Assembly (NCBI RefSeq): GCF_938017775.1
Contig: NZ_CALIIU010000058.1
Location: forward strand, 1 to 18,829
Direction of reading: 5' to 3'
Length of the DNA stretch: 18,829 bases
Source of the DNA: an uncultured Campylobacter sp.
Lineage (GTDB): Bacteria > Campylobacterota > Campylobacteria > Campylobacterales > Campylobacteraceae
Both the position numbers and the translations under genes were made by a program. Below are positions 7,265 to 14,946 of this stretch, one piece after another (position 1 is the first letter of the stretch; each line of letters begins with the position of its first letter). The notes beneath the pieces were generated by a model. The model saw only the letters and a list, made by a program, of their open reading frames with translations. It was not told the origin of the DNA and did no database searches.

Positions 7265-10200
7265 ATGAATTTAAATACTACAAGTGCTTTGAGACTTGTT
7301 AGCGGTATCCCGCTACTTTTGATTTTCGCGTTTGCATCATATTTCTTGTTTATCTCTTTGCAGGATTACGCCAGAGTTGGAATTTTGCAGCAGCAGATTG
7401 CTAAAAACAGCAATCTCGCGGCGTTAGTAGAGCAGGTAGATAAAGAGCGCGGTATCACTTCGGCGTTTTTGGGTAGCGAGGGAAACCCCGGTATGGGAAC
7501 CCTTCTATCGGGTCAACGTAAAAAAACCGACGATGCGCTTGCAAAGTATAAAGAAAGCAAAAATACCAGTGAAAATGTCGTAAAAAAGACTATTTTTGAT
7601 ATTTTCGCTTACGGCACCGGTAATGACGAGCTTTTGGCTGCCGAGACCGATATAGACGGTTTATTAGACAAACTTCCGCAGGTAAGAAGGGATGTCGATG
7701 CTCAAAGCAAAAGCTTCGGTGAGCTTTTCAGCTCATATTTTCAAAAATTCGATGATGATGTAAAAACAATCCAACGAGTGCTAAGAGAGGGTCTTGTAAG
7801 CTCAAATATTACCGTTTGGACGGTTTCGTTGCTTAATACTTATGAGGCGATGGATGCCACTGCATCGGAGCGCGACTATATTATCGAATACATCATCGGT
7901 AGCAAGGCGATGAATCAGGCGCAGCTAAGGACTTGGGCTAGCTTCAACCTATCTAGTTCGCTTCCTAATTACTACTTCTTGCCGGAATCGGATGCTAGAG
8001 CTGCAATTTTAAAAATTCTAGACGGAGAGGAATTCCAAAACGCATTAAGAGAGACTGCTAAAATTTCAGCCACATTGCAGCAAGAAGCGGACGAGGGACA
8101 CTATAGCGTACCTTTTCAAGAGTGGTTTGCCTCTACTACACTTAAATATAAAAAGCTAAGCGAAATCTCTGAAAAGATCAATGCTGAGCTTGCGGCGCAT
8201 GCCGATACTTATCTAGCGCAAAGACTAAGAAACCTATTTATCGCTCTTGGCATATGGGTTTTAGCGGCTATTTTGGTCGTTTTTGCCTTGGGTATTACAA
8301 GACGTTTAAGACAGAACGTTACCGACCTCGGCAATGTGCTTAGCCGAATCGGCGATTTGACGAATCAGCACGAGCATATCGACGTTAGGACTAGTGAGGG
8401 TGTTAACAAAGCGTATTCGCTTATTGAGGACGCGCTCGATCTGATTGCATATCAAAAGGGCGCTGCGGAGGATGCCAACAAGGCAAAATCGATCTTTTTG
8501 GCCAATATGTCGCACGAGATCAGAACGCCGCTTAACGGCATCATCGGCTTTACGGAGCTTCTTAAAAATACCGATCTGGATGAAGAGAAGCGCGATTACG
8601 TTGATACCATCGAAAAATCGTCCGAAAACCTTCTAACGATCATTAATAACATTTTGGATGTCTCTAAGATCGAAAGTAATAAGGTCGAGCTTGAGGATAT
8701 CTTATTTAACCCTATACAAGATTTCGAAAGCGCGGTTGAAATTTACGTAGCCAAGGCTGCCGAAAAGAATATCGACATCCTGCTCTACATCGATCCTACA
8801 CTTGTACACCACCTATACGGAGATATTACGAAGATCAAAGAGGTTCTTATCAACCTCATGTCAAATGCTGTCAAATTTACCCCTGAGCACGGCACTATCG
8901 TGGTCGAAATTTTAAGAGAGCCTAGCAAAGCTCCGGGAGAGGCGATCGTAACGTTTAGCGTCGAAGATACCGGCATTGGAATTTCTGAAGATAAGCTCGC
9001 AAATGTATTTAACGCCTTCTCTCAAGCTGACTCTACAATCACGCGCAAATACGGCGGAACAGGTCTTGGACTTACGATTTCGTCGAAATACGTAGCGATG
9101 ATGGGCGGTAAGCTTCAGGTTAAATCTACCGTAGGAAAGGGTACTAGATTTTACTTTACCCTTGCTTTTAAAGAGACTCAAAAGACTGATGCGGACGCAG
9201 TATTTGAAAGCATCAAAGGATTAAATTTCGCGCTTTTAGCTGATAGCGCCGATACGATGTATAATGATATCGTTAAAAATTATATCAGCAAGCTAGGTGG
9301 TAAAATTTCGATATTTAATACGAACGCGCAGTTCCGCTCAGCGCAAAATAATAACAAATATGACGCTCTTATCACTAGATTTAAGAATTACGGCGAGGTT
9401 AGCGATATATTGAGTATGCCTACGATCTTAACTCTTAAGCCAAAAGAGCTTCAAAGTATTAGTATTTCAAATTCTAAAATTTTTACCCTCACAGAGCCTT
9501 TTAATTTAACTAAATTCGTTAAGACGCTAGATAAAATTTCAAAATCCGGAATTGCTCTAAGTAGATCGGATTTTGCTCCACAGACGCATGAGATTAAGCT
9601 GGATGCCGAGGTAGAAAAGCCTATCGTCGCTGATGAAATGATTATGGAAGAGCCGGTAGTAAAAGAAAGGCCTATCATCAACAAGCTCGATGAATTACGA
9701 CATGCTACTACTTCGTCGGCAGACGAGCTACGCGCTATCTTGCAAAGCAGAAGGCGTACACACGATGCTGAGGCTCATTCTGCGCATAAAGAGGAGGCTG
9801 TTAGTAAGCCTAGTATTGCTCAAGAACTCAAAAAAGAAGCTCCTAAAGCAGAAGAGCCGGTCATTAAGCCTATAGATATCGAGCCTATGAGTGATATTAA
9901 GATTGAAAAGACAGAGTCTGAATCGCCAAAGATCGATATTGATGATATTCCTGAAATAGTAATCCCGCACGCAGAAAAGCCAAAGGTAGAGCCTTTAAGC
10001 ACAAAAGATGTCCAGGCCGATATCGATGAGCCTATATCTTTGGAAATCCCTGATGATTTTGTGGGGCTCAAAACACATGCGGCGCAGACCCAGGCTCCTA
10101 AAGCCGAAACTCCTAACATTGATCTTTCTGATATCGAAATAGAGCTTCCTAAGATCAAAAAAGAGGAAGAAGTAAAGGCTGAGCCTGCAAAAGTAGGAAT

Positions 10201-11818
10201 TCCAAAGGCTAAGGTTGAGACGCCTAAGGCTGATATTGAAATTCCTGATATAGATATTGATCTTTCGGATATCAAACCGAGCGCCAAGGTGCAAGAGCCT
10301 GCCAAAAAGGTTGAAATTCCAAGCGTAGAAGAAGAAATTCCTGTAGCAGTTAAAACCGAGCCTGAAATTCCTATCGCTAAAGCTTCGAAGCCTGATACTT
10401 CAAGTGTTTCTACTCATGAAGATGAAATTTCAAGTGTTAAACTTTCAGAACCTGAAAGTACAGCTGAAAAGATAATTGAGCCAGAACCTATCGCTGTTGA
10501 GCCAGAGCCGATAACAATTGAGCCTGAACTAAAACCTATCAAGCCAAAACTTGAAGAGGTTAAACAGGAGCCTTCAAATATCGAGTTTGAATCGATAACG
10601 CCAGTAGTAGAACCAGCGGCTCAAAATATTCCTGCCGAAGAGCCGAATATTGGGCCAGAGCCTGTAGATATTCCGAAGGTGGAGCCTGCTACTCAAAACG
10701 ACCATGTCGAAGAGCCTGAGATCGAGCCTGTTAGCGTAAAAGTCGAACCGGTAGTTATCCCGCAGCCTGAGGAAGAGGAGATGGTCGAGGTGCCCGTTAC
10801 CGTGTACGAAGACGAGCAACAGGAAGAAACCATTATGGTCGAAGAGGATGTCGAAGTCGAAGAAGAGGTTGAAGTGCCGGTAGAGCGAAATCCTGCCGAT
10901 GAAAATGTACCTTTGGTCAATAGAAAATATAACGCCAAAATCCTTATTGCGGAGGATAATGAGATCAATCAAAAGCTTATGAAGCATACGTTAAATAGCT
11001 TTAATATGAATTTGACGATAGTCGAAAACGGACTTTTGGCGCTGGAAGCCAGAAAAGCCAATAACGACTATGATCTCATATTTATGGATATTTCGATGCC
11101 TGTTATGGATGGTATCGAATCCACAAAGCAGATCAAGCAATACGAGCACGAGAATAACCTCCGCCACATCCCGATCGTGGCTGTTACTGCCAATGCGCTA
11201 AAGGGCGATAGAGAGAAATTTATGGCAGCAGGACTTGACGAATACTGCACTAAGCCGATCAAAAAGGATATCTTAGCTCAAATGTTAGATAATTTTATCG
11301 GCGATAAACGATCTGATGCAGCGCCCGCCGGTGGAACTACAAAGAAGCTGGTTAAAAAGCTTGTCAAACGCCAGGTGCCTAAGACGGTCATTAAAACTGT
11401 CAAAGTGCCAAAGACGATAATGAAGCTAGTTCCTAAAAAAAGTATAGTTTCCGATGACGTAGTGAAAGCTAAGGGTGCGCGCGTGCCGACAAAAGATATA
11501 CTTATATGTAAGGCAAACATTATGGAAAGTAAAATTTTTGCTAGCATATTAAAACATCAGTATAAAGACGTAGAAATTGCGGGCAATTTCGACCAGCTTA
11601 TTTCTATGGCGGCTACGGGTAGCTATAAGCTTGTTTTGATTGATAAAAAGCTAGCAGGGCTAGACTTAGCGGCGTTAGAGAGCTTGCGCCGAAAAGCGTC
11701 TGCGACCAAGCTAGTTCTGTTTTCTAACGACAACGATGAAAATCCACTATTTAGCGAAGTCGCTAGTTACAATATCACCAAGTCGGGTCTTGAGAAACTC
11801 GCACAAAAATATATATAA
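7265..11818 (+). CDS. Membrane hybrid histidine kinase, NIT sensor, multiple receiver domains
   Basis: The 1517-residue protein has a clear layout. A first membrane helix lies about 12-32, and a periplasmic NIT-type (nitrate/nitrite-sensing) region about 45-315 has DKERGITSAFLG at 59-70 and an ATASERDYI repeat of the theme near 199. A second membrane helix lies about 323-344, followed by a HAMP-like or coiled linker to about 400. The DHp domain has H417 in SHEIRTP. The CA domain has N530/N534, DTGIG at 568-572 and GGTGLG at 597-602. A degenerate receiver about 650-757 lacks the acidic pair and phospho-Asp. An acidic Pro/Glu-rich linker spans about 775-1210. A canonical receiver (1224-1341) has E1230/D1231, D1275, T1308 and K1330. 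A basic Val/Pro/Lys linker (1359-1395) and a second degenerate receiver (1409-1517, with D1460 but no acidic pocket) end the protein. ATG has AAGGA six bases upstream. The stop lies 14 bases before a response regulator. Nitrate or nitrite as the signal is a family-level guess. Confidence 0.93.
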   Translation: MNLNTTSALRLVSGIPLLLIFAFASYFLFISLQDYARVGILQQQIAKNSNLAALVEQVDKERGITSAFLGSEGNPGMGTLLSGQRKKTDDALAKYKESKNTSENVVKKTIFDIFAYGTGNDELLAAETDIDGLLDKLPQVRRDVDAQSKSFGELFSSYFQKFDDDVKTIQRVLREGLVSSNITVWTVSLLNTYEAMDATASERDYIIEYIIGSKAMNQAQLRTWASFNLSSSLPNYYFLPESDARAAILKILDGEEFQNALRETAKISATLQQEADEGHYSVPFQEWFASTTLKYKKLSEISEKINAELAAHADTYLAQRLRNLFIALGIWVLAAILVVFALGITRRLRQNVTDLGNVLSRIGDLTNQHEHIDVRTSEGVNKAYSLIEDALDLIAYQKGAAEDANKAKSIFLANMSHEIRTPLNGIIGFTELLKNTDLDEEKRDYVDTIEKSSENLLTIINNILDVSKIESNKVELEDILFNPIQDFESAVEIYVAKAAEKNIDILLYIDPTLVHHLYGDITKIKEVLINLMSNAVKFTPEHGTIVVEILREPSKAPGEAIVTFSVEDTGIGISEDKLANVFNAFSQADSTITRKYGGTGLGLTISSKYVAMMGGKLQVKSTVGKGTRFYFTLAFKETQKTDADAVFESIKGLNFALLADSADTMYNDIVKNYISKLGGKISIFNTNAQFRSAQNNNKYDALITRFKNYGEVSDILSMPTILTLKPKELQSISISNSKIFTLTEPFNLTKFVKTLDKISKSGIALSRSDFAPQTHEIKLDAEVEKPIVADEMIMEEPVVKERPIINKLDELRHATTSSADELRAILQSRRRTHDAEAHSAHKEEAVSKPSIAQELKKEAPKAEEPVIKPIDIEPMSDIKIEKTESESPKIDIDDIPEIVIPHAEKPKVEPLSTKDVQADIDEPISLEIPDDFVGLKTHAAQTQAPKAETPNIDLSDIEIELPKIKKEEEVKAEPAKVGIPKAKVETPKADIEIPDIDIDLSDIKPSAKVQEPAKKVEIPSVEEEIPVAVKTEPEIPIAKASKPDTSSVSTHEDEISSVKLSEPESTAEKIIEPEPIAVEPEPITIEPELKPIKPKLEEVKQEPSNIEFESITPVVEPAAQNIPAEEPNIGPEPVDIPKVEPATQNDHVEEPEIEPVSVKVEPVVIPQPEEEEMVEVPVTVYEDEQQEETIMVEEDVEVEEEVEVPVERNPADENVPLVNRKYNAKILIAEDNEINQKLMKHTLNSFNMNLTIVENGLLALEARKANNDYDLIFMDISMPVMDGIESTKQIKQYEHENNLRHIPIVAVTANALKGDREKFMAAGLDEYCTKPIKKDILAQMLDNFIGDKRSDAAPAGGTTKKLVKKLVKRQVPKTVIKTVKVPKTIMKLVPKKSIVSDDVVKAKGARVPTKDILICKANIMESKIFASILKHQYKDVEIAGNFDQLISMAATGSYKLVLIDKKLAGLDLAALESLRRKASATKLVLFSNDNDENPLFSEVASYNITKSGLEKLAQKYI

Positions 11819-11832
11819 GGATGAGGTCTTAA

Positions 11833-12213
11833 ATGAGAGATTTGAAAGTTTTAACGGTTGATGACGACGCTATAAATTTAAAGCTACTTGAAGTTATGCT
11901 AAAAAAATACGGCAAATTCCAAACCATACTCCAAGCCAAAAACGGCTTGGACGCCCTTGCTGTACTCGAAGTTCAGCCCGTTGATTTGATTTTATTAGAT
12001 ATCGTAATGCCTGTGATGAATGGGCTGGAATTTTTAGATAATCTTCACGCTAGAGAAAGCATAGCTCATATCCCTGTCATCGTCCTTACGACGGACGAGA
12101 CCGCTAAACGAGAGGCTTTAAATAAGGGTGCTTATGACTTTATGACAAAGCCCATCAACGATAAAGATCTTCACAAAAAACTAGACGACGTTATGAATAT
12201 TATCGGCGATTAA
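11833..12213 (+). CDS. Single-domain response regulator (CheY-like)
   Basis: The protein has 126 residues and is a receiver domain only, with no output domain. The acidic pocket is D10-D11-D12, the phospho-acceptor D56 lies in LILLDIVMPVMNG, the switch residues are T86/T87, and the conserved lysine is K106 in TKP. It starts 14 bases after the stop of the large hybrid kinase with AAGGATGAGG upstream, so the two are almost certainly co-transcribed and form a signalling pair. Without a DNA-binding or enzymatic domain it probably acts by protein contact (as CheY does) or as an intermediate in a phosphorelay. The kinase's own canonical receiver could compete with it for phosphate. The output is not identifiable from the sequence. 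A tRNA gene begins 12 bases after its stop. Confidence 0.93.
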   Translation: MRDLKVLTVDDDAINLKLLEVMLKKYGKFQTILQAKNGLDALAVLEVQPVDLILLDIVMPVMNGLEFLDNLHARESIAHIPVIVLTTDETAKREALNKGAYDFMTKPINDKDLHKKLDDVMNIIGD

Positions 12214-12225
12214 ATTGCCGATTTT

Positions 12226-12302
12226 GTCCTCGTAGCTCAGTAGGATAGAGCGCAAAATTCCTAATTTTGAGGCCACAGGTTCGAATCCTGTCGGGGACAC
12301 CA
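12226..12302 (+). tRNA. tRNA-Arg (anticodon CCU)
   Basis: A complete cloverleaf of 77 bases can be folded by eye, with the CCA end encoded. The acceptor stem GTCCTCG pairs with CGGGGAC with one T-G wobble. The D stem is GCTC/GAGC, the anticodon stem CAAAA/TTTTG, the anticodon loop TTCCTAA giving CCT at positions 34-36, and the T arm ACAGG-TTCGAAT-CCTGT. The discriminator base is A. It reads the arginine codon AGG. It follows the response regulator by 12 bases and is followed by a hairpin terminator. AGG is frequent in the exoprotein gene downstream. Confidence 0.96.
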
Positions 12303-12345
12303 TCTATCAAATTTTACCCCCTATTTTTAGTTTTTTGATTTTTTT

Positions 12346-12369
12346 AAAAGCCCTGTTTTACGGCTTTTT
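12346..12369 (+). terminator. Intrinsic terminator after tRNA-Arg
   Basis: AAAAGCC (12346-12352) and GGCTTTT (12362-12368) form a perfect seven-pair stem with a nine-base loop, followed by one more T. It lies 43 bases after the tRNA. The T tract is short on this strand, but a second A/T-rich hairpin follows at once. It probably ends the kinase-regulator-tRNA transcript. Confidence 0.6.
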
Positions 12370-12391
12370 CAAATTTTTTCAAAAAAATTTG
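12370..12391. terminator. A/T-rich palindrome next to the terminator
   Basis: CAAATTTTTT and AAAAAATTTG form a perfect ten-pair inverted repeat with a two-base centre, directly after the first hairpin. It has no GC-rich stem, so alone it is a weak terminator. Its T and A runs could support termination on either strand together with the first hairpin. Confidence 0.35.
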
Positions 12392-12735
12392 AAATGCTAA
12401 AAACGCTAGATTATACAGGTAGTTTAAGAGAAACTACTATATTAAAAATCGAGATTCTGGGCATAATAAAATCTAAAATCTCAATTAGCACTAAAATCCA
12501 AGAAACTTTGCCCGAAAATTTAAAAAATTAGTGTATTATCACCAATTCTAATCGATAGCCCATAGTGGAAGATTAAGGCTTATAAAAAGCGATATACGCC
12601 AATAGATGCTTTTGTTATGCTCAAGCTATAAGGTTTTCTTTTGCGGCAATATTCCGATCGTAAAAATGGGCGCAATCGATGTTTGATCAAAAACCATTAT
12701 TCTATCTCTACGATAGTAAATTTAAAGGAGCCACT
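12392..12735 (+). promoter_or_regulatory. Intergenic region upstream of the two-partner secretion genes
   Basis: I see no convincing gene here. There is a short hairpin GTAGTTT/AAACTAC at 12419-12437 and, further on, nested complementary segments: GAGATT (12451-12456) with AATCTC near 12478-12482, and GGGCA (12459-12463) with TGCCC near 12509-12513. A TATTAT at 12534-12539 could be a -10 box. The reading frame of the transporter is open from an ATG at 12679, but that ATG has no ribosome binding site. AAAGGAG at 12724-12730, five bases before the TTG at 12736, is the best start signal. Confidence 0.3.
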
Positions 12736-14691
12736 TTGCAACCCCGCGGCGTCAAGCTTAAGCTTATTCTAGCTTCTATCTTTATAGGTTTAAGCTTAGC
12801 TCCTAAAGCGATTATGGCTACCCCTGCTGATATTTCTGGCGCCATAAACTCCGAAGAGCAAAGAATAAGATCAATTAGACAAGGCGCCGAGGATCCCTTC
12901 ATAACGATACGCAGCGAAGAGTCTTCCGCTTCAAGCGTAACCGCGGAGCCCAAGAAAGCAGGAATTTGCTTTAAAATTTATGAGATCAAACTGATTAACG
13001 CAGAGGCGCAAAACGAGCAGAAAAGTAGCGTGGATTCTAAATTTAACGAAGCGGATTACAAATCTAAAAACGAAGATGATCTGAAAACTCCAGCCGTCAA
13101 CCCTAAAGGTGGTGCCGGCTCAGGTGTTCTTCTCTTTAAGCCGAATGATGAAAACTTGAGGCGCGCGAAAGTAAAAACCCCCGCTAAGTCCATTAGTCCT
13201 ACCTTAAATTCCAATCATTCCGTTCCGCTGGGGTTTGAAAGAATTCTAAGCTCCACTCTAGAAGAGCTTAAATTTAAAAGCGGCGACTGCTTGGGAAGCG
13301 ATGAAATTTTAGCTCTGGCAAGAGCGTATAACAATAAAATCATATCCGCAGGTTTTATTACTACCTCCGTTTCCATCCCCCAGCAAAACATCTCCTCGGG
13401 CACCCTTCTTTTAGCTCTGTATCCCGGACGTATAGGCGAAATCTCACTTGAGCCCGGCTCTGAAGCCAAGAACAGAAGAAGCATCTTTACCGCATTCGGC
13501 GGCGATAAGAGGGGAGAGATTTTAAACTTAAGAGATCTGGAGCAGGCTATGGAAAATTTCAATGCCGCTTCAAGAAGCGAGGCGGAGATAAGCTTAAGCC
13601 CTTCCGCAAAGCAGGGCTACTCCGATATCAATATTTCTAAACAGCAAAGCTTGCCTCTGCTGCTTAGATTAAGCGCGGATAATCTGGGCTCCAAATCTAG
13701 CGGCAAATACCAAGGCACGGCTATGCTTTACGGCTTAAATTTGCTTGGATTAAACGAGAGCGTATTTGCTTCTTACGGTAGAAATTTTTTAAGAGGAGAT
13801 AAAAAATCTTTAGGGGATGATAGCAAAAGCGGCAGATCGGCTAACTACTACGCAGGCTTTAGTATACCTTTCGGATACTTCTCTCTATCCTTTTGGCAGA
13901 ACAGATACACTTATGATCAAATAGTGCCCGGAACGTATGAGCTTTATACCTATAGCGGAAGCAGCGTTAGAAGAAATTTGGATCTTAACTACGTATATTT
14001 TAGAAATCAAAACTTCAAAAATTCCCTGTTTTTTAGAATTTGGCAAAAAAAGTATAAAAACTATATACAAGATTATGAGCTTAGCAACCAAAGAAAGCGT
14101 GAAGGCGGCTATGAGGCGGGGCTAAAATCCAAGGTATTTTTTGATAACTCTTCGATAGAGATGATGCTTTCGTACCTAAAATCCACGGGGGCGTTTAACG
14201 CCCTAAGAGCGCCCGATGAAGACTTCGGCGGCGGAAGCTCAAGGTATCATTTGATAAACGCTGCGTTAAATTTTAAAACTAGATCCTCCGCTATCCCTTT
14301 AAGCTACGAGTTGGAACTTTACGCAAGAAGAGCCAACACCCATCTTAGCCCTATAGATAGGCTAAATATCGGCGGATACTATAGCGTTAGAGGATTTGAC
14401 TCTCAGATGAGCCTGCTTGGAGATAGCGGCTTTTATATAAGAAATACCTTGGAATATAAGTATTTTAAAAATAACGGCGTTTACCTAGCCTTTGATGTCG
14501 GTAAACTCAGCTCTAGGGGAAAAGATTATCCAGCAGAGGGTGAAATGCTTAGCGGAGGAGGCGTAGGTTTGAGAGGAAACATCTCGGACTCTTTTACCTA
14601 TGATCTTTTGGCGGCATTTCCTATCAGCAAACCGGAAAATTTTAAAACGGATAGTCCTGCTTTAAATTTCTCTTTAAGCTACGACTTTTAA
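12736..14691 (+). CDS. Two-partner secretion transporter (FhaC/ShlB/CdiB family, TpsB)
   Basis: This is an outer-membrane 16-strand barrel transporter that exports the exoprotein encoded next. I start it at TTG 12736 because AAAGGAG lies five bases upstream and the product then opens with a proper signal peptide (K7, K9, hydrophobic 10-22, cleavage after IMA about residue 28). The ATG at 12679 would add 19 residues, no ribosome binding site and a poor n-region. In this 651-residue numbering the POTRA starts at ICFKIYEI (C78) and resumes at FKSGDCLG (C185) and GFITTSVSIPQQ. A polar, low-complexity stretch of about 70 residues (about 91-161) interrupts it, which is unusual. The second POTRA-like section lies about 230-305. 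The barrel carries the family signature VRGF at 551-554 and ends in aromatic F651, as expected for BAM-dependent assembly. The exoprotein gene follows after 255 bases. Confidence 0.9.
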   Translation: MQPRGVKLKLILASIFIGLSLAPKAIMATPADISGAINSEEQRIRSIRQGAEDPFITIRSEESSASSVTAEPKKAGICFKIYEIKLINAEAQNEQKSSVDSKFNEADYKSKNEDDLKTPAVNPKGGAGSGVLLFKPNDENLRRAKVKTPAKSISPTLNSNHSVPLGFERILSSTLEELKFKSGDCLGSDEILALARAYNNKIISAGFITTSVSIPQQNISSGTLLLALYPGRIGEISLEPGSEAKNRRSIFTAFGGDKRGEILNLRDLEQAMENFNAASRSEAEISLSPSAKQGYSDINISKQQSLPLLLRLSADNLGSKSSGKYQGTAMLYGLNLLGLNESVFASYGRNFLRGDKKSLGDDSKSGRSANYYAGFSIPFGYFSLSFWQNRYTYDQIVPGTYELYTYSGSSVRRNLDLNYVYFRNQNFKNSLFFRIWQKKYKNYIQDYELSNQRKREGGYEAGLKSKVFFDNSSIEMMLSYLKSTGAFNALRAPDEDFGGGSSRYHLINAALNFKTRSSAIPLSYELELYARRANTHLSPIDRLNIGGYYSVRGFDSQMSLLGDSGFYIRNTLEYKYFKNNGVYLAFDVGKLSSRGKDYPAEGEMLSGGGVGLRGNISDSFTYDLLAAFPISKPENFKTDSPALNFSLSYDF

Positions 14692-14946
14692 ATTTAGCGA
14701 AATTTTATCAGCGCTTATCGCGGCGTTTAATATAAACTAAGACTATATAACGCTTAGTAAATTTTACTAACTATTTTAGCGCAGATATGCTGTACTAAGA
14801 GCCGAGAAATAGCAGTCCTGCGCCCAAATAGAGCCCTAAAATAAATTCAAACAAATTTTAAATAAAATATTTGAAATTTACTATTTTTTTAAGAAAGTAT
14901 TCAAGAAATTTAAGATATAAAACCATCGCAATCGGAGGTTATAAGT
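14692..14946 (+). promoter_or_regulatory. Intergenic region before the exoprotein gene
   Basis: This is a 255-base A/T-rich gap without a credible gene. TTAGTAAA and TTTACTAA form an inverted repeat at 14754-14770, too tight to be a full hairpin. A candidate -10 box TATAAA lies at 14916-14921, and GGAGG at 14934-14938 gives a strong ribosome binding site eight bases before the ATG at 14947. The exoprotein may therefore have its own promoter in addition to read-through from the transporter gene. Confidence 0.35.

Noticed and set aside
9820..10987. Several long minus-strand reading frames opposite the kinase linker
   Set aside because: They are antisense shadows of the Pro/Glu repeats. They have Ser/Ile/Gly- or Phe/Arg-biased composition, no ribosome binding sites and no domains, and the plus frame is a coherent kinase.
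12605..12685. 26-codon frame upstream of the transporter, overlapping the ATG at 12679
   Set aside because: It has no good ribosome binding site or recognisable peptide, and the length is expected by chance.
14754..14770. Inverted repeat TTAGTAAA/TTTACTAA as a terminator for the transporter gene
   Set aside because: It is A/T-only apart from one pair in each arm, has a one-base centre and no following T tract.
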